Positions 1-8,800 of a stretch of DNA of 32,409 nucleotides are shown in pieces. The notes under the pieces are model-generated. The model worked only from the letters and a program-made list of their open reading frames with translations. It did no database searches and was not told the origin of the DNA. The DNA comes from a bacterium (GTDB lineage: Bacteria; Desulfobacterota; Binatia; HRBIN30; CADEER01): assembly GCA_030430165.1 (NCBI GenBank), contig JAUIGL010000074.1:1-32409 (forward strand), read 5' to 3'. The position numbers were made by a program, and so were the translations under genes. Each line of letters begins with the position of its first letter. The stretch's first letter is position 1.

Positions 1-27
1 GTCGCCGCGCCCCCGCTGACGCCCGGT

Positions 28-51
28 CCCCCCTCCTTACCAAGGAGGGGG
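28..51. repeat. Perfect G/C hairpin
   Basis: CCCCCTCCTT (29-38) and AAGGAGGGGG (42-51) are exact inverted complements around a three-base ACC loop, giving a 10-bp stem. A related hairpin with a GCC loop lies at 130-148. Hairpins of this CCCCTT/AAGGGG style are common interspersed palindromic elements in GC-rich environmental genomes. It could act as a transcription stop for a gene beyond the left edge, but no T-run follows on either side. Confidence 0.6.
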
Positions 52-129
52 TCAGGGGGAGGTAAACACTGCGACGCAAGGAGCTTCCTCATACCGGGCG
101 ATTGGCTCACCGCTTGACCCCCCTGAAGT

Positions 130-286
130 CCCCCCTTGCCAAGGGGGGACGAGGTCCGGGTCGCCGTTGCCAAGGGGGGACGAGATCCGGGTCGCCGTTG
201 CCAAGGGGGGGACGAGGTCCGGGTCGCCGTTGCCAAGGGGGGACGAGGTCCGGGTCGCCGTTGCCAAGGGGGGGACGGAGCTCGGG
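130..286. repeat. 31/32-bp G-rich tandem repeat
   Basis: Four complete units begin at 136, 167, 198 and 230, and a partial unit begins at 261. Each reads TTGCC, AA, a run of 6 or 7 G, ACGAG(G/A)TCC, then GGGTCGCCG. Unit length is 31 when the G-run is 6 (first, second, fourth) and 32 when it is 7 (third). The first unit is preceded by a C-run, so 130-148 forms an 8-bp hairpin with a GCC loop; later units keep only the G-rich arm. Nothing else gene-like is seen in 1-378. The reading frames through the array are low-complexity translations of the repeat. There are no unique spacers, so this is not a CRISPR array. Confidence 0.85.
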
Positions 287-378
287 TTCGGGCCGTGCTT
301 TCAGCAAACGCGGTTGCCAATCGAACTGAACCACGACCGCTGTGACTCCTCCGTCGAGTTGCGATATGTAGCGCTGCC

Positions 379-1116
379 TTGGACGGAATCGACGCAGCGA
401 TCCTGATCGCCGGCGGCATGTTCGCCGGCGTCTTCAACACCCTGGCCGGCGGCGGGTCGCTGGTTTCGGTCCCCTTGTTGGTGCTGGTCGGCCTGCCGGG
501 AACCGTCGCCAACGGCACCAACCGCGTCGGCATCTTCGCCCAGAGCATCGCTGCGGCCCGCAGTTTCCGCGCCGAAGGTGTGCCCGGGTTCGGCGAGGCG
601 GCGCGCCTGCTGCTGCCGATCGCGATCGGCGCGGCGATCGGCGCCTTCGCCATCTCCAACCTCGCCGACGAGACCTTCGAGTGGCTGTTCGGAGTCGTCA
701 TGATCGCCCTGCTGCCGCCGATCCTGCTGCGGCCAAAGCCGGCGCAGAGCGGCGCCTCGCGCTGGTCGCCGGCGACGACCTTCATGGTATTCCTCGCGAT
801 CGGCCTCTACGGCGGCGCCTTCCAGGCCGGCGTCGGCATCTTTCTGGTCCTCGCCCTGGCCCACAGTGGCTACGATCTGGTCACCGCCAACAGCATCAAA
901 GTGGTCGTCAACGCGGTCCTCAGCGCCGCCACCCTGCCGGTGTTCATCGCCCAGGGCCAGGTGCTGCTGGTGCCCGCCATCCTGCTGGCGATCGGCTACG
1001 CCATCGGCGGAACGGTCGGCGCGCGCGTCGCCGTGCACGGCGGCGAGCGCATCATCCGCCCGGCGCTGACCATCGCCGTCCTCGCCCTGGCCGGCCGCAT
1101 GCTCGGTCTGTACTGA
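379..1116 (+). CDS. TauE/SafE (TSUP) family membrane permease
   Basis: This is a 245-residue, almost wholly hydrophobic protein with about seven membrane segments. The N-terminal segment contains a glycine-rich turn (NTLAGGGSLVSVP), followed by GLPGTVANGTNRVG. A second half-repeat (GAFQAGVGIF... ANSIKVVVNAVLS) matches the duplicated architecture of the sulfite exporter TauE/SafE family. Members move small anions such as sulfite, sulfoacetate or other sulfur and carbon acids across the inner membrane; the substrate here cannot be read from sequence. The length is typical (about 240-260). The start is a TTG at 379; an in-frame stop lies at 343 and no other start codon falls between. ATG 418 would remove much of the first helix, so TTG is preferred, though no clear ribosome site is seen. 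The methyltransferase follows on the same strand after about 60-80 bases. Confidence 0.85.
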   Translation: MDGIDAAILIAGGMFAGVFNTLAGGGSLVSVPLLVLVGLPGTVANGTNRVGIFAQSIAAARSFRAEGVPGFGEAARLLLPIAIGAAIGAFAISNLADETFEWLFGVVMIALLPPILLRPKPAQSGASRWSPATTFMVFLAIGLYGGAFQAGVGIFLVLALAHSGYDLVTANSIKVVVNAVLSAATLPVFIAQGQVLLVPAILLAIGYAIGGTVGARVAVHGGERIIRPALTIAVLALAGRMLGLY

Positions 1117-1199
1117 GAGACCCGTCCATCTTCGGCCTTGGCATCGAACGCACCCGTGCAGCCATTGTCAGACCGCTTATGCCGTGTTTGTTTCGTCGG

Positions 1200-1919
1200 A
1201 TGAAGCTGCAATTCACTCGATCGCTGATCGGCGCTCTACTCCTCGCCGGTGCCTGCACTCTGGCCAACGGTGAGCCCGAGCCAAGCCACTCCGCCGACGC
1301 GCACGCGCCGGGGCGCGCCACCAGTCACCGCTCGTTCGCCGACGTCGAACGCTGGAGCAAAGTGTTCGACGACCCGAAGCGCGCCGAGTGGCAGAAGCCC
1401 GACGAAGTGATCGCCGCCCTCAACATCAAGCAAGGCCAGGAGGTGGCCGATCTCGGCGCCGGCACCGGCTATTTCCTGGCGCCGCTGGCGCGGGCGGTCG
1501 GAAGCGACGGGACGCTGTACGCGGTCGAGGTCGAGGCGTCGCTGGTCGATCACCTGCGACAGCGAGCCGAGGCCGGCGAGCTCGACCAGGTCATTCCCCT
1601 GCTCGCCTCCAAGGACAACCCGCGCCTGCCGCGCGGCCGCCTCGACCTGGTGGTGATCATCGACACCTTCCACCACCTCGACCGCCGCGCAGCCTACCTG
1701 CCCCGCCTCGCCGAGGCGCTCACCCCGACCGGGCGGGTGGCGATCATCGACTGGCGCAAGGAGGAGCTTCCCGAGGGCCCACCGCTCGATCACAAGCTGG
1801 CGCGCGACGAGGTGATCGCGGAGATGAAGGCCTCCGGGTTCACCCTGCTCGAGAGCCCGGAGATTCTGCCCTACCAGTATTTCCTGGTCTTCCGGCGGCC
1901 GGCGCTGGCCACCCACTGA
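1200..1919 (+). CDS. Exported class I SAM-dependent methyltransferase
   Basis: This is a 239-residue protein starting MKLQFTRSLIGALLLAGAC, a signal peptide whose end resembles a lipobox (L-A-G-A-C, Cys19). The Rossmann methyltransferase fold follows: motif I VADLGAGTGYF (82-92) binds SAM, a motif II-like acidic end is at YAVEVE (108-112), and DLVVIIDTFHHL (149-160) and GRVAIIDW (178-185) match later strands. The segment just before motif I (FDDPKRAEWQKPDEVI) is typical of a family of secreted, lipoprotein-like methyltransferases of unknown substrate found in many Gram-negative bacteria. The oddity is the location: SAM is cytoplasmic, so an exported methyltransferase is puzzling. An in-frame ATG at 1179 would add seven residues (MPCLFRR) and is an equally possible start. 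It sits between the TSUP permease and the convergent HAD gene, 16 bases from the latter's stop. Confidence 0.85.
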   Translation: MKLQFTRSLIGALLLAGACTLANGEPEPSHSADAHAPGRATSHRSFADVERWSKVFDDPKRAEWQKPDEVIAALNIKQGQEVADLGAGTGYFLAPLARAVGSDGTLYAVEVEASLVDHLRQRAEAGELDQVIPLLASKDNPRLPRGRLDLVVIIDTFHHLDRRAAYLPRLAEALTPTGRVAIIDWRKEELPEGPPLDHKLARDEVIAEMKASGFTLLESPEILPYQYFLVFRRPALATH

Positions 1920-1935
1920 GCGCCCAGCGAGGCCA

Positions 1936-2562
1936 TCAATCCGAGCGCGAGCGGTCGAGCTGGCGCGGCAGCTCGTGCAGCTGCTCGATCCGCTGCGCCG
2001 CACCGGACTGTTCGCCGACGCCGAGGAACGGCATGCCCGCCGCTTCGGCCGCCTGGCGGTCGGTCTCGGCGTCACCGACGAACAAGCTGCGCTGCGCCGT
2101 CGTCCCCAAGCGCGCCACGCACAGCTCGAGCATGTCGGGCGCCGGCTTTGGCCGCTCGACGTCGTTGGTGCCGACCACGAGATCGAGGTAGGGGCCCAAA
2201 CCGAAGCGATCGGCGACCCCCTGCGCGGTGCGCGAGCGGTTCGACGCCATCGCCAGCTTGCTGTCGCGTCCGAGCTGCTCGAGGATCTCGAACAAGCCTT
2301 CGGCGGGCTGCATGAACTCGTAGAAGGGACCGTAATCCATCGCCCGAGCGGTGCTGCCGGCGAGCCGGCGCAGCGGTGTATCGATACCAAACAGACGGTC
2401 GTACAACTGACCAGCGGCGAGGAAATGGGCGAGATCCTCGCCGGGCGCATCGAGCCTCGGCTGACCGATCGCCTCGAGCACCGCGTTGTGGAAGGCGACG
2501 TTGGCCGGACGCGAGTCGAAGAGGACTCCGTCGCAATCGAAAATGATCAGATCCAGTTCCAT
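1936..2562 (-). CDS. HAD-superfamily hydrolase, phosphoglycolate phosphatase-like
   Basis: This is a 208-residue protein with the HAD signature motifs in order. Motif I is IIFDCDGVLFDS (nucleophile Asp9, acid/base Asp11), motif II is the Ser in AMASNRS, the conserved Lys is in RPKPAPDML, and motif IV is FVGDAETDRQAA. The alpha-helical cap between motifs I and II places it in subfamily IA, which includes phosphoglycolate phosphatases and beta-phosphoglucomutase-like enzymes. It should be a soluble Mg-dependent phosphatase; the substrate is not assignable. It is the last gene of the minus-strand set that begins at 5614. An 86-base gap with an inverted and direct repeat (2569-2609) separates it from the WD40 lipoprotein, so it may have its own control. 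ATG 2562 is preceded only by a weak GAGA ribosome site. Confidence 0.9.
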   Translation of the reverse strand: MELDLIIFDCDGVLFDSRPANVAFHNAVLEAIGQPRLDAPGEDLAHFLAAGQLYDRLFGIDTPLRRLAGSTARAMDYGPFYEFMQPAEGLFEILEQLGRDSKLAMASNRSRTAQGVADRFGLGPYLDLVVGTNDVERPKPAPDMLELCVARLGTTAQRSLFVGDAETDRQAAEAAGMPFLGVGEQSGAAQRIEQLHELPRQLDRSRSD

Positions 2563-2568
2563 GCGATC

Positions 2569-2609
2569 TCGGTATCGCTATCGGTATCGTCTTCGCTTTT
2601 CGATACCGA
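2569..2609. repeat. Triple TCGGTATCG repeat forming a hairpin ahead of the HAD gene
   Basis: TCGGTATCG occurs at 2569-2577 and 2581-2589 as a 12-base direct repeat, and its exact reverse complement CGATACCGA lies at 2601-2609. The second and third copies form a perfect 9-bp stem with an 11-base loop. The element ends about 7 bases before the HAD start codon on the minus strand and after the WD40 gene stop (2649). It may be an operator, an mRNA processing hairpin or an attenuator. It has no terminal T-run on the minus strand, so it does not look like a classical terminator. Confidence 0.6.
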
Positions 2610-2648
2610 CCCCGATTGCGCCGGCCTCGGGCGCCAGACCGGCGGAGC

Positions 2649-3728
2649 TCATCCCTGCCCCTGCCGGTGCAGCGGCGCTTCCCGGCGCGGCAGCGTGACC
2701 ACCGCCCTACCGGTTCGATCCCAGATCCGAACGGTACCGTCGAGACCGGCAGCGACCACCCGCCCGGCGTCGCTCACTGCCACGGAAGTGACGGCTCGCT
2801 GATGTCCACGCATGACGACCGCTGTCGCCAACGCGCCGCGGCGGCGCAACCGCGCCGTGCCGTCGAAGCCGGCGCTGACAATCCAATCGCCGGCCACCGC
2901 GACGGCGCGCAGGTGGTGGCCGGCGTGCGCCGAGTCGACCTCGGCGATGATCTCGCCGGCGAGCGACCAGATCTGCATGCCGCCGGAGAAATCGGCGGCG
3001 ACGAAGCTCTCGCCATCGGCAAAGAACGCGAGCGAGCGGTCCCACCCCCACTGCACGTCCCAGCGAAGCAAATTCGGCAGCATCTCGGCGAACTTTGCGT
3101 TGACCGCGCGCGGCGACGCGAGCGCGGTCAGCGAATCACCTTCCAGGCGCCAGATCCGCAGCCGCGTATCGGCGCCCTCGGAGACCAGGTGAGTGCCGTC
3201 CGGCGAGAGCGCCAGCGACAGCACCGGGCCGTCGTGCGCCGGCTCGCGGGAGCGCGCGCGGCCGCCGAAATCCCACAGCTGGATTTCGCCGGCGGCGGTT
3301 CCACACGCCAACCGCTGCCCGGCGGCCGCCACCACCCGCACCCCATCGGCTTGGTCGGTGCGCCGCCACAAGCGGGTGCCGTCGGTGCTCCACAAAGCGA
3401 CCGCGCCGGCCGACTCGGCGACGAAGATGGCGCGGCCGGCGGCGGCAAACACCGCGTCGGCGGCTCCGGCGGCCAGCGCATGCAGGCGCTGCGGCTCGCC
3501 GGCAACATCCCACAGTTGCACGTCGCCGCCGCGGTCGACGACCAGCAAGCGGCCGGCATCGCCGGCGGCGAGGGCGACCCGACGCGGGTCGGCCGTGCCC
3601 GCATGGCGCTTTGCCAGCGGCAGCGCCGCAGATGCCTCGGCGGTCGGCAACGCGGGCGCCGCAGCCGGCGGCGCCGCCGGTCCGCTGCCGTCACAACCCG
3701 GAACAGCGGCGAGCACTGCGCTCAGCAC
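2649..3728 (-). CDS. WD40-type beta-propeller lipoprotein
   Basis: The protein is about 359 residues and built of WD40-like repeats. Clear blade ends are VQLWDV, VALWSTDG, IQLWDFGG, LRIWRLEG, MQIWSLAG, ARLRRRG and VRIWDRTG, so about seven blades close one propeller. The region ahead reads LSAVLAAVPGC followed by DGSGPAAPPAA, a signal peptide with a lipobox and a Pro/Ala linker; the mature protein is probably an anchored scaffold facing the periplasm. The start is uncertain. GTG 3728 leaves a very short signal peptide without positive charge. The frame stays open upstream through TSSRSSRLAW, a better n-region, but those codons offer no ATG, GTG or TTG until deep inside the permease gene. The coding frame begins right after the permease stop (3751), suggesting translational coupling. 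It may be a partner or cargo of that permease (inference). Confidence 0.75.
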   Translation of the reverse strand: MLSAVLAAVPGCDGSGPAAPPAAAPALPTAEASAALPLAKRHAGTADPRRVALAAGDAGRLLVVDRGGDVQLWDVAGEPQRLHALAAGAADAVFAAAGRAIFVAESAGAVALWSTDGTRLWRRTDQADGVRVVAAAGQRLACGTAAGEIQLWDFGGRARSREPAHDGPVLSLALSPDGTHLVSEGADTRLRIWRLEGDSLTALASPRAVNAKFAEMLPNLLRWDVQWGWDRSLAFFADGESFVAADFSGGMQIWSLAGEIIAEVDSAHAGHHLRAVAVAGDWIVSAGFDGTARLRRRGALATAVVMRGHQRAVTSVAVSDAGRVVAAGLDGTVRIWDRTGRAVVTLPRREAPLHRQGQG

Positions 3729-3750
3729 CCAGGCGAGGCGGCTGCTGCGG

Positions 3751-5001
3751 CTACTCGTAACGCAGCACCTCCACCGGCGAGAGCAGCGCAGCCTGTCGCG
3801 CCGGGTAGAGCGTTGCCAGCAAGCTGATGACGAAGGCGCAGCCACCCACCAGCAGAAAGTGCCAGGCGTAGATGCGCACCGGGATCGTCGACACGTAGAA
3901 CACGTCGACCGGCAGATCGATGAATTGGTAGCGCGACAAGGCCAGACAACCGAGATAGCCGAGAACCGTGCCGATGCTCGCGCCGGCGACGCCGATGGCC
4001 AGGCCCTTTGAGACGAAGATGGCGCGAATCGACGCTCTGGTCGCACCCATCGAGCGCAGGATGGCGACGTCCTTGCGCTTCTCGGTCACCACCATCACCA
4101 GAGTCGCGAGAATGGTGAACGCTGCCACCAGAACGATCAGCAGGAGGACGATGAAGTACACGGTCTTCTGCAGGCGCAGGGCGGCGAACAGATTGTGATT
4201 GCTCTGCAGCCAGTCGCGAACTCGGTAGGGAAAGCCGAGAGCCTGGTTCACCCGCTCGGCCACCGCGCTGGTGTCGTCGAGGTCGGCCACCTTCACCTCG
4301 ATGCTGCTCACCCTTCCGCCCAATCCGAACAGCTGCTGCGCCTGGGTGAGATCGAGATAGGCCACCGCCTTGTCGTACTCGGGCATGCCGGAATCGAACA
4401 GCCCGACGATCGCCAGGCGCCGCAGGCGCGGCACCGACGAGTCGGAGTCCGGCCCGACCGGCATCGCCGCCTGCACCGCGTCGCCGACCTCGAGGCCGAA
4501 GTCCTCGGCCAGGCGACTGCCGATGACGACGCCGGGAAGGCGGGCGGTCATACCCCGCCCCGCGCCGAGTGGCACCGCGTGCGAGCCGCGCAGATTCTCG
4601 AGCGCACCGGCGACCAGGCTGTCGCGCAGGTCGGCGCCGGCGGCGCTCGGGTCGATGCCGCGCACGAAGACGCCGGCCACCCGATCGCGGTTGGAAAGCA
4701 TCAGGTGGCCGTAGACGAAGGGAGTCGCCGACTCGACGCCATCGACCTCGCGTACCGCGCCGAGAACGCCGTCCTGGTCGTCGATCGGGCCGAACTGATG
4801 CATCACCAGGACGTGCGGGTTGAAGCCGACGATGCGGTCGCGCAGGTCTTCCTCGAACCCGGTCATCACCGCCAGCACGATATTGAGTGTCATCACCCCG
4901 AGGGCGACGCCGACCGCCGAGAACAGAGTGAGCAACGAGACGAAGGCCTCGGTGCGGCGCGCCCGCAGGTAGCGCAGCCCAATGAACAGCTCGTAACGCA
5001 T
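3751..5001 (-). CDS. LolC/LolE-family ABC transporter permease
   Basis: This 416-residue protein begins MRYELFIGLRYLRARR, the hallmark start of LolC/LolE permeases, followed by a first membrane helix (about 20-48) and MTGFEEDLRDRI. A periplasmic MacB-like core domain fills about residues 50-265. Three further helices (about 277-305, 330-355 and 378-402) form the FtsX domain, with the cytoplasmic coupling segment TEKRKDVAILRSMGA and the C-terminal ARQAALLSPVEVLRYE. The length matches LolC/E (about 400). In the known system, LolCDE extracts outer-membrane-destined lipoproteins from the inner membrane and hands them to LolA. The ATPase LolD is not encoded in this window, so it must be shared or encoded elsewhere. 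The neighbours are a glutathione transferase upstream (4 bases between genes) and a putative lipoprotein directly downstream. Confidence 0.92.
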   Translation of the reverse strand: MRYELFIGLRYLRARRTEAFVSLLTLFSAVGVALGVMTLNIVLAVMTGFEEDLRDRIVGFNPHVLVMHQFGPIDDQDGVLGAVREVDGVESATPFVYGHLMLSNRDRVAGVFVRGIDPSAAGADLRDSLVAGALENLRGSHAVPLGAGRGMTARLPGVVIGSRLAEDFGLEVGDAVQAAMPVGPDSDSSVPRLRRLAIVGLFDSGMPEYDKAVAYLDLTQAQQLFGLGGRVSSIEVKVADLDDTSAVAERVNQALGFPYRVRDWLQSNHNLFAALRLQKTVYFIVLLLIVLVAAFTILATLVMVVTEKRKDVAILRSMGATRASIRAIFVSKGLAIGVAGASIGTVLGYLGCLALSRYQFIDLPVDVFYVSTIPVRIYAWHFLLVGGCAFVISLLATLYPARQAALLSPVEVLRYE

Positions 5002-5005
5002 TCGC

Positions 5006-5614
5006 TCAGCTCGGCACTTGATCCATGGTCACGTGGACGGGGCGATCAGCGACGCGTTCCAGCCAGCGCAGGACGTTCGGGTAGCCGTCGAGATCGAAAC
5101 CGCCTTCCGGTGCCACATGGGTGTACGCGTACAGGGCGAGGTCGGCAATCGTCAGCCGCTCGCCGACGAAGTAGGTGCGGCCCGACAAATGCCGCTCCAT
5201 CACCTCGAGCGCGGCCAGCCCGGGCGCGCGCCGGCGTGCCAGATCGTCGGCCACCTCCTGGGTCTGCTCGCGGTGCTGGCGCAGGAAGCGCGAGGTCGCG
5301 ATGTACGGTTCGTGGCTGTACTGCTCGAAGAACATCCACTGCAGCACCTGGGCGCGGGCGAATCGCTCGTCCGGCACGAGCTCGGTGCCCTCGCACAGGT
5401 AGAACAGAATCGCATTGGATTCGGCCAGGGTGGAGCCGTCGTCGAGCTCGAGCACCGGGATGCGGCCGTTCGGGTTCTTTTCGAGAAAGCGCGGGGTCCG
5501 CGAGCCGCCTGCGAGAATGTCGACCTCGACCAGCTCGTAGTCGGCCGCGAGATGCGCCAGGGCAAGCCGCACCTTGTAGCCGTTGCCGGAGAAAGTCGCG
5601 TCGTAGAGCTTCAT
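5006..5614 (-). CDS. Glutathione S-transferase family protein
   Basis: The protein is 202 residues and starts MKLYDATFSGNGYKVRLAL, a thioredoxin-fold N-terminal domain. The conserved cis-Pro segment GRIPVLELDDGSTLAESNAIL follows at about residues 48-68; its ES pair binds the gamma-glutamyl part of glutathione in the family. The helical C-terminal domain has the usual N-capping motif region FVGERLTIADLALYAYTH. In this subfamily the catalytic residue near the N-terminus is Ser or Cys, and Ser9 is the candidate here. The role is conjugation or reduction of an electrophile in the cytoplasm; the substrate is unknown. ATG 5614 is chosen because the fold begins there and GGTGGGG lies just upstream; the frame stays open further 5' without family similarity. 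It is the first gene of the minus-strand set and is divergent from the RND pump at 5811. Confidence 0.93.
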   Translation of the reverse strand: MKLYDATFSGNGYKVRLALAHLAADYELVEVDILAGGSRTPRFLEKNPNGRIPVLELDDGSTLAESNAILFYLCEGTELVPDERFARAQVLQWMFFEQYSHEPYIATSRFLRQHREQTQEVADDLARRRAPGLAALEVMERHLSGRTYFVGERLTIADLALYAYTHVAPEGGFDLDGYPNVLRWLERVADRPVHVTMDQVPS

Positions 5615-5810
5615 CCCCACCGGGATTATCAGGCGGGGCGCGCTGGATGAACCTGCATCGCACGCTCGTCGCAACGGGGCTGCTGGCGAGCCCGCGGCAG
5701 CGGCCGGAGGGCTGCAGACGGGCGACGCCGCGTCCCCTAATGGGAACCGCGCCTCTCCTCTGGTATCTCCTGAGTCGTTCGCGGAACTCGAGCCGCGATC
5801 CCGCACCGCC

Positions 5811-8800
5811 ATGTTGAACCGAGCCATCGCCTGGTTTGCGACCAACTCCGTCGCCTCCAACCTGCTCCTCGTGGCGGTCGTCGTCGGCGGGCTGGTGACC
5901 ATGCCGAGCTTGATCCTCGAAGCCTTCCCCGAGGTGACGATGGGGATCGTCAACATCAGCGTGGAGTACCCCGGCGCCGCCCCCGAGGAGGTCGAGGAGG
6001 GCATCTCGGTTCGCATCGAGGAGGAGATCTACGGCCTCGACGGCGTCAAGCGGCTGGTCTCGGAATCGCTCGAGGGCCTGAGTAAGGTCCGCGTCGAGCT
6101 GACCTCGGACGCCGACGAGGACACCGTCCTCGACGAGATCAAGACCAGGGTCGACGCCATCGACACGTTTCCGGACGAGGCCGAGAAGCCGGTGATCGAG
6201 CTGGTCGTCGCCCGCCTGCAGCTGCTCAACGTGGCGGTCTCGGGCAATACCGACGAGCGCACCCTGAAGCAACTCGGCCAGCGCGTGCGCGACGAGATCT
6301 CCGCCCTGCCGTCGGTGAACTACGTCCACCTCGCCAGCGTGCGCCCGTACGAGATATCTGTAGAGGTCTCCGAGAAGGCGTTGCAGCGCTATGGCCTCAC
6401 CTTCGACGACGTCGCCAACGCCATCCGCCAGAGCTCGATCGACCTGCCCGGCGGCGGCATCAAGAGCAGCGACGGAGAGATCCTCCTGCGCACCGTCGGC
6501 CAGGCCTATCGCGGCGACGAGTTCGCCGAGATCGCGTTGGTGTCGCGCCGCGACGGCACCCGGCTGACCGTCGGCGACGTCGCCACCGTCGTCGACGGGT
6601 TCGCCGAAACCGATCAGGCGGCGCGCTTCGACGGCGCACCGGCGGTCCTGGTCCAGGTGTTCCGCACCGGCCAGCAGAGCGCCCTCGACCTCGCCGCCGA
6701 GGTCGAAGCCTACGTCGAGAGCGCCCAGGCGCGGATGCCGCAAGGGATCGAGCTGACGGTGTGGCTGAACGACGCCAACATGCTGCAGACGCGGCTCGAC
6801 ACCCTGCTGCGCAACGGTCGCGGCGGCCTGCTGCTGATCCTGGTGGTGCTGGCGCTGTTCCTCAAGCTGCGCGTCGCGCTGTGGGTTCTGGTCGGCGTGC
6901 CGGTGTGCTTTCTCGGAACGCTGTGGTTGATGCCGACGCTCGGCGTCTCGATCAACATGATTTCGCTGTTCGGCTTCATCCTCGTGCTCGGGGTTCTGGT
7001 CGACGACGCGATCGTCATCGGCGAGAGCATCTACTCGCACCAGAGGGCCGGAGAAGATCGACTGCAGAGCGCGATCCGCGGCGCCCAGGCGGTGGCGACC
7101 CCGGTGTCGTTCGGCGTGCTGACGACCATGGCCGCCTTCGCGCCGCTGCTCTTCATCCCCGGAACCATGGGCAAGTTCATCATCGTCATTCCGCTCTGCG
7201 TGATCACCGCACTCGGCTTTTCGCTGATCGAGTCGATGTTCATGCTGCCGGCGCACCTCGGCCACGGGGCGGACCGTCCGCCGAAGCGGCGCTTGGCGAA
7301 GACGTGGCGATCGCTGCAGCTGAGAGTCGACGGCGCCCTGAGTCGTGTCATCGACAACGTCTACGGCCCCACCCTCGAGCGCGCCCTCGCCTGGCGCTAC
7401 ACGACGCTGGCGATCGGGCTCGCCCTGCTTCTGGTCTCGGGCGCGCTGATCGCCGCCGGCTGGCTGAAGTTCTACTTCAATCACCCGATCGAGGCCGACA
7501 ACGTGCTCGCCTACTTGACCCTGCCGGAGGGGACGACCGTCGAAACCACCGCCGACGCGATCGCCGAGATCGAACGCAAAGGGTTCGAGCTCGCCGCCGA
7601 GCTCGAAGAAAGCGAGGGTCGTCCGGTGATCCGACACGTGCTCGCCTCGATCGGCGAGCAACCGTTCCGCACCCGGCAGAGCGGCGGCAGCGAGTTCGTC
7701 TTCTACGCGTCGCCGAACATCGGCGAGGTCAATCTCGAGCTCGCTCAGTCGGCCGAGCGCGACGCCCGCGCCAGCGAGATCGCCGACCTGTGGCGCAAGA
7801 AAGTCGGCGCGATTCCGGACGCGGTCGAATTGATCTACTCCTCCGAGCTGATCAACACCGGCGAGGCGATCAACGTCCAGCTGAGCAGCCGCAACACAAG
7901 CGACCTGCGTCGCGCCGCCACCTTGTTCAAGCGCCAGCTCGCCGAGTATCCCGGCGTCATCGACATCAGCGACTCGTTTCGCAGCGGCAAGCGCGAGTGG
8001 AAGCTGACCCTGCTGCCAGGCGCCGAGACCATGGGTATCGCCGTCGAGGACCTCGGCCGCCAGGTGCGCCAGGCGTTTTACGGCGAAGAGGTCCAGCGCA
8101 TCCAGCGCGGCCGTGACGAAGTGCGGGTGATGGTCCGCTACCCGGCAGGCAACCGTCAGTCTCTCGGCGACATCGAGAGCATGTACATCCGCCTGCCGGA
8201 CGGCCGCCGACTGCCATTCCGACAAGTGGCGCGGGCCGAAGAATCAATCGGCTTCGCCTCGATCAAGCGCACCGACCGGAGAAGGGTGATCAACGTCGTC
8301 GCCGACGTCGATCGCGGCATGGCCAACGCCAACGAGATCGTCGCCAAGCTGCGGTCGAAGACACTGCCCGAGCTGGGCGCAGCGATTCCGGGACTGACCT
8401 ACTCGTTCGAGGGCGAGCAACGCGAGCAGGCCGACGTCATGCTCGCCATGGGACGCGGCTTCGCCATCGCGATCTTCGCCATCTACTCACTGCTCGCGGT
8501 GCCGCTGCGCTCGTATTCGCAGCCGCTGCTGATCATGACCGCGATCCCGCTCGGCTACATCGGCGCCATCTGGGGCCACGTCTTGCTCGGCGCCGACATG
8601 AGCATGTTCTCGGTGCTCGGCGGAGTCGCCCTGGCGGGAATCGTCGTCAACGACAGCTTGGTCCTGGTCGACTACATCAACAAGACACGGCGCGACGGAG
8701 TTGCCCTCGGTGAAGCGGTGCGCCAAGCCGGTCGGGCACGGTTTCGCGCCATCCTGCTGACCTCGCTGACCACCTTCGCCGGCCTGCTGCCGCTGATCCT

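Noticed and set aside
130-286. CRISPR-like regular repeats
   Set aside because: The units are contiguous with no unique spacers, and no cas gene is present.
681-1199. An in-frame 5' extension of the methyltransferase into the permease gene
   Set aside because: The extension is Arg/Pro/His-rich shadow sequence; a signal peptide begins at 1200 (or 1179).
3751-4046. An upstream extension of the WD40 lipoprotein frame inside the permease gene
   Set aside because: The segment is Ser/Arg/Cys-rich out-of-frame permease sequence. It was left out of the gene, though it prevents firm placement of the start.
5615-6016. An N-terminal extension of the glutathione transferase frame
   Set aside because: It runs antisense into pump 1 and has no family similarity. 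ATG 5614 has a ribosome site and starts the fold exactly.
5046-8225. A very long open frame on the minus strand opposite RND pump 1, with similar ones opposite pump 2 (9049-11781) and pump 3 (17566-19059)
   Set aside because: The translations are Asp/Arg/His/Gln/Gly-rich with no domain or membrane segment. They arise because GC-rich third positions remove stop codons from the antisense frame. The + strand frames are complete, recognisable pumps.
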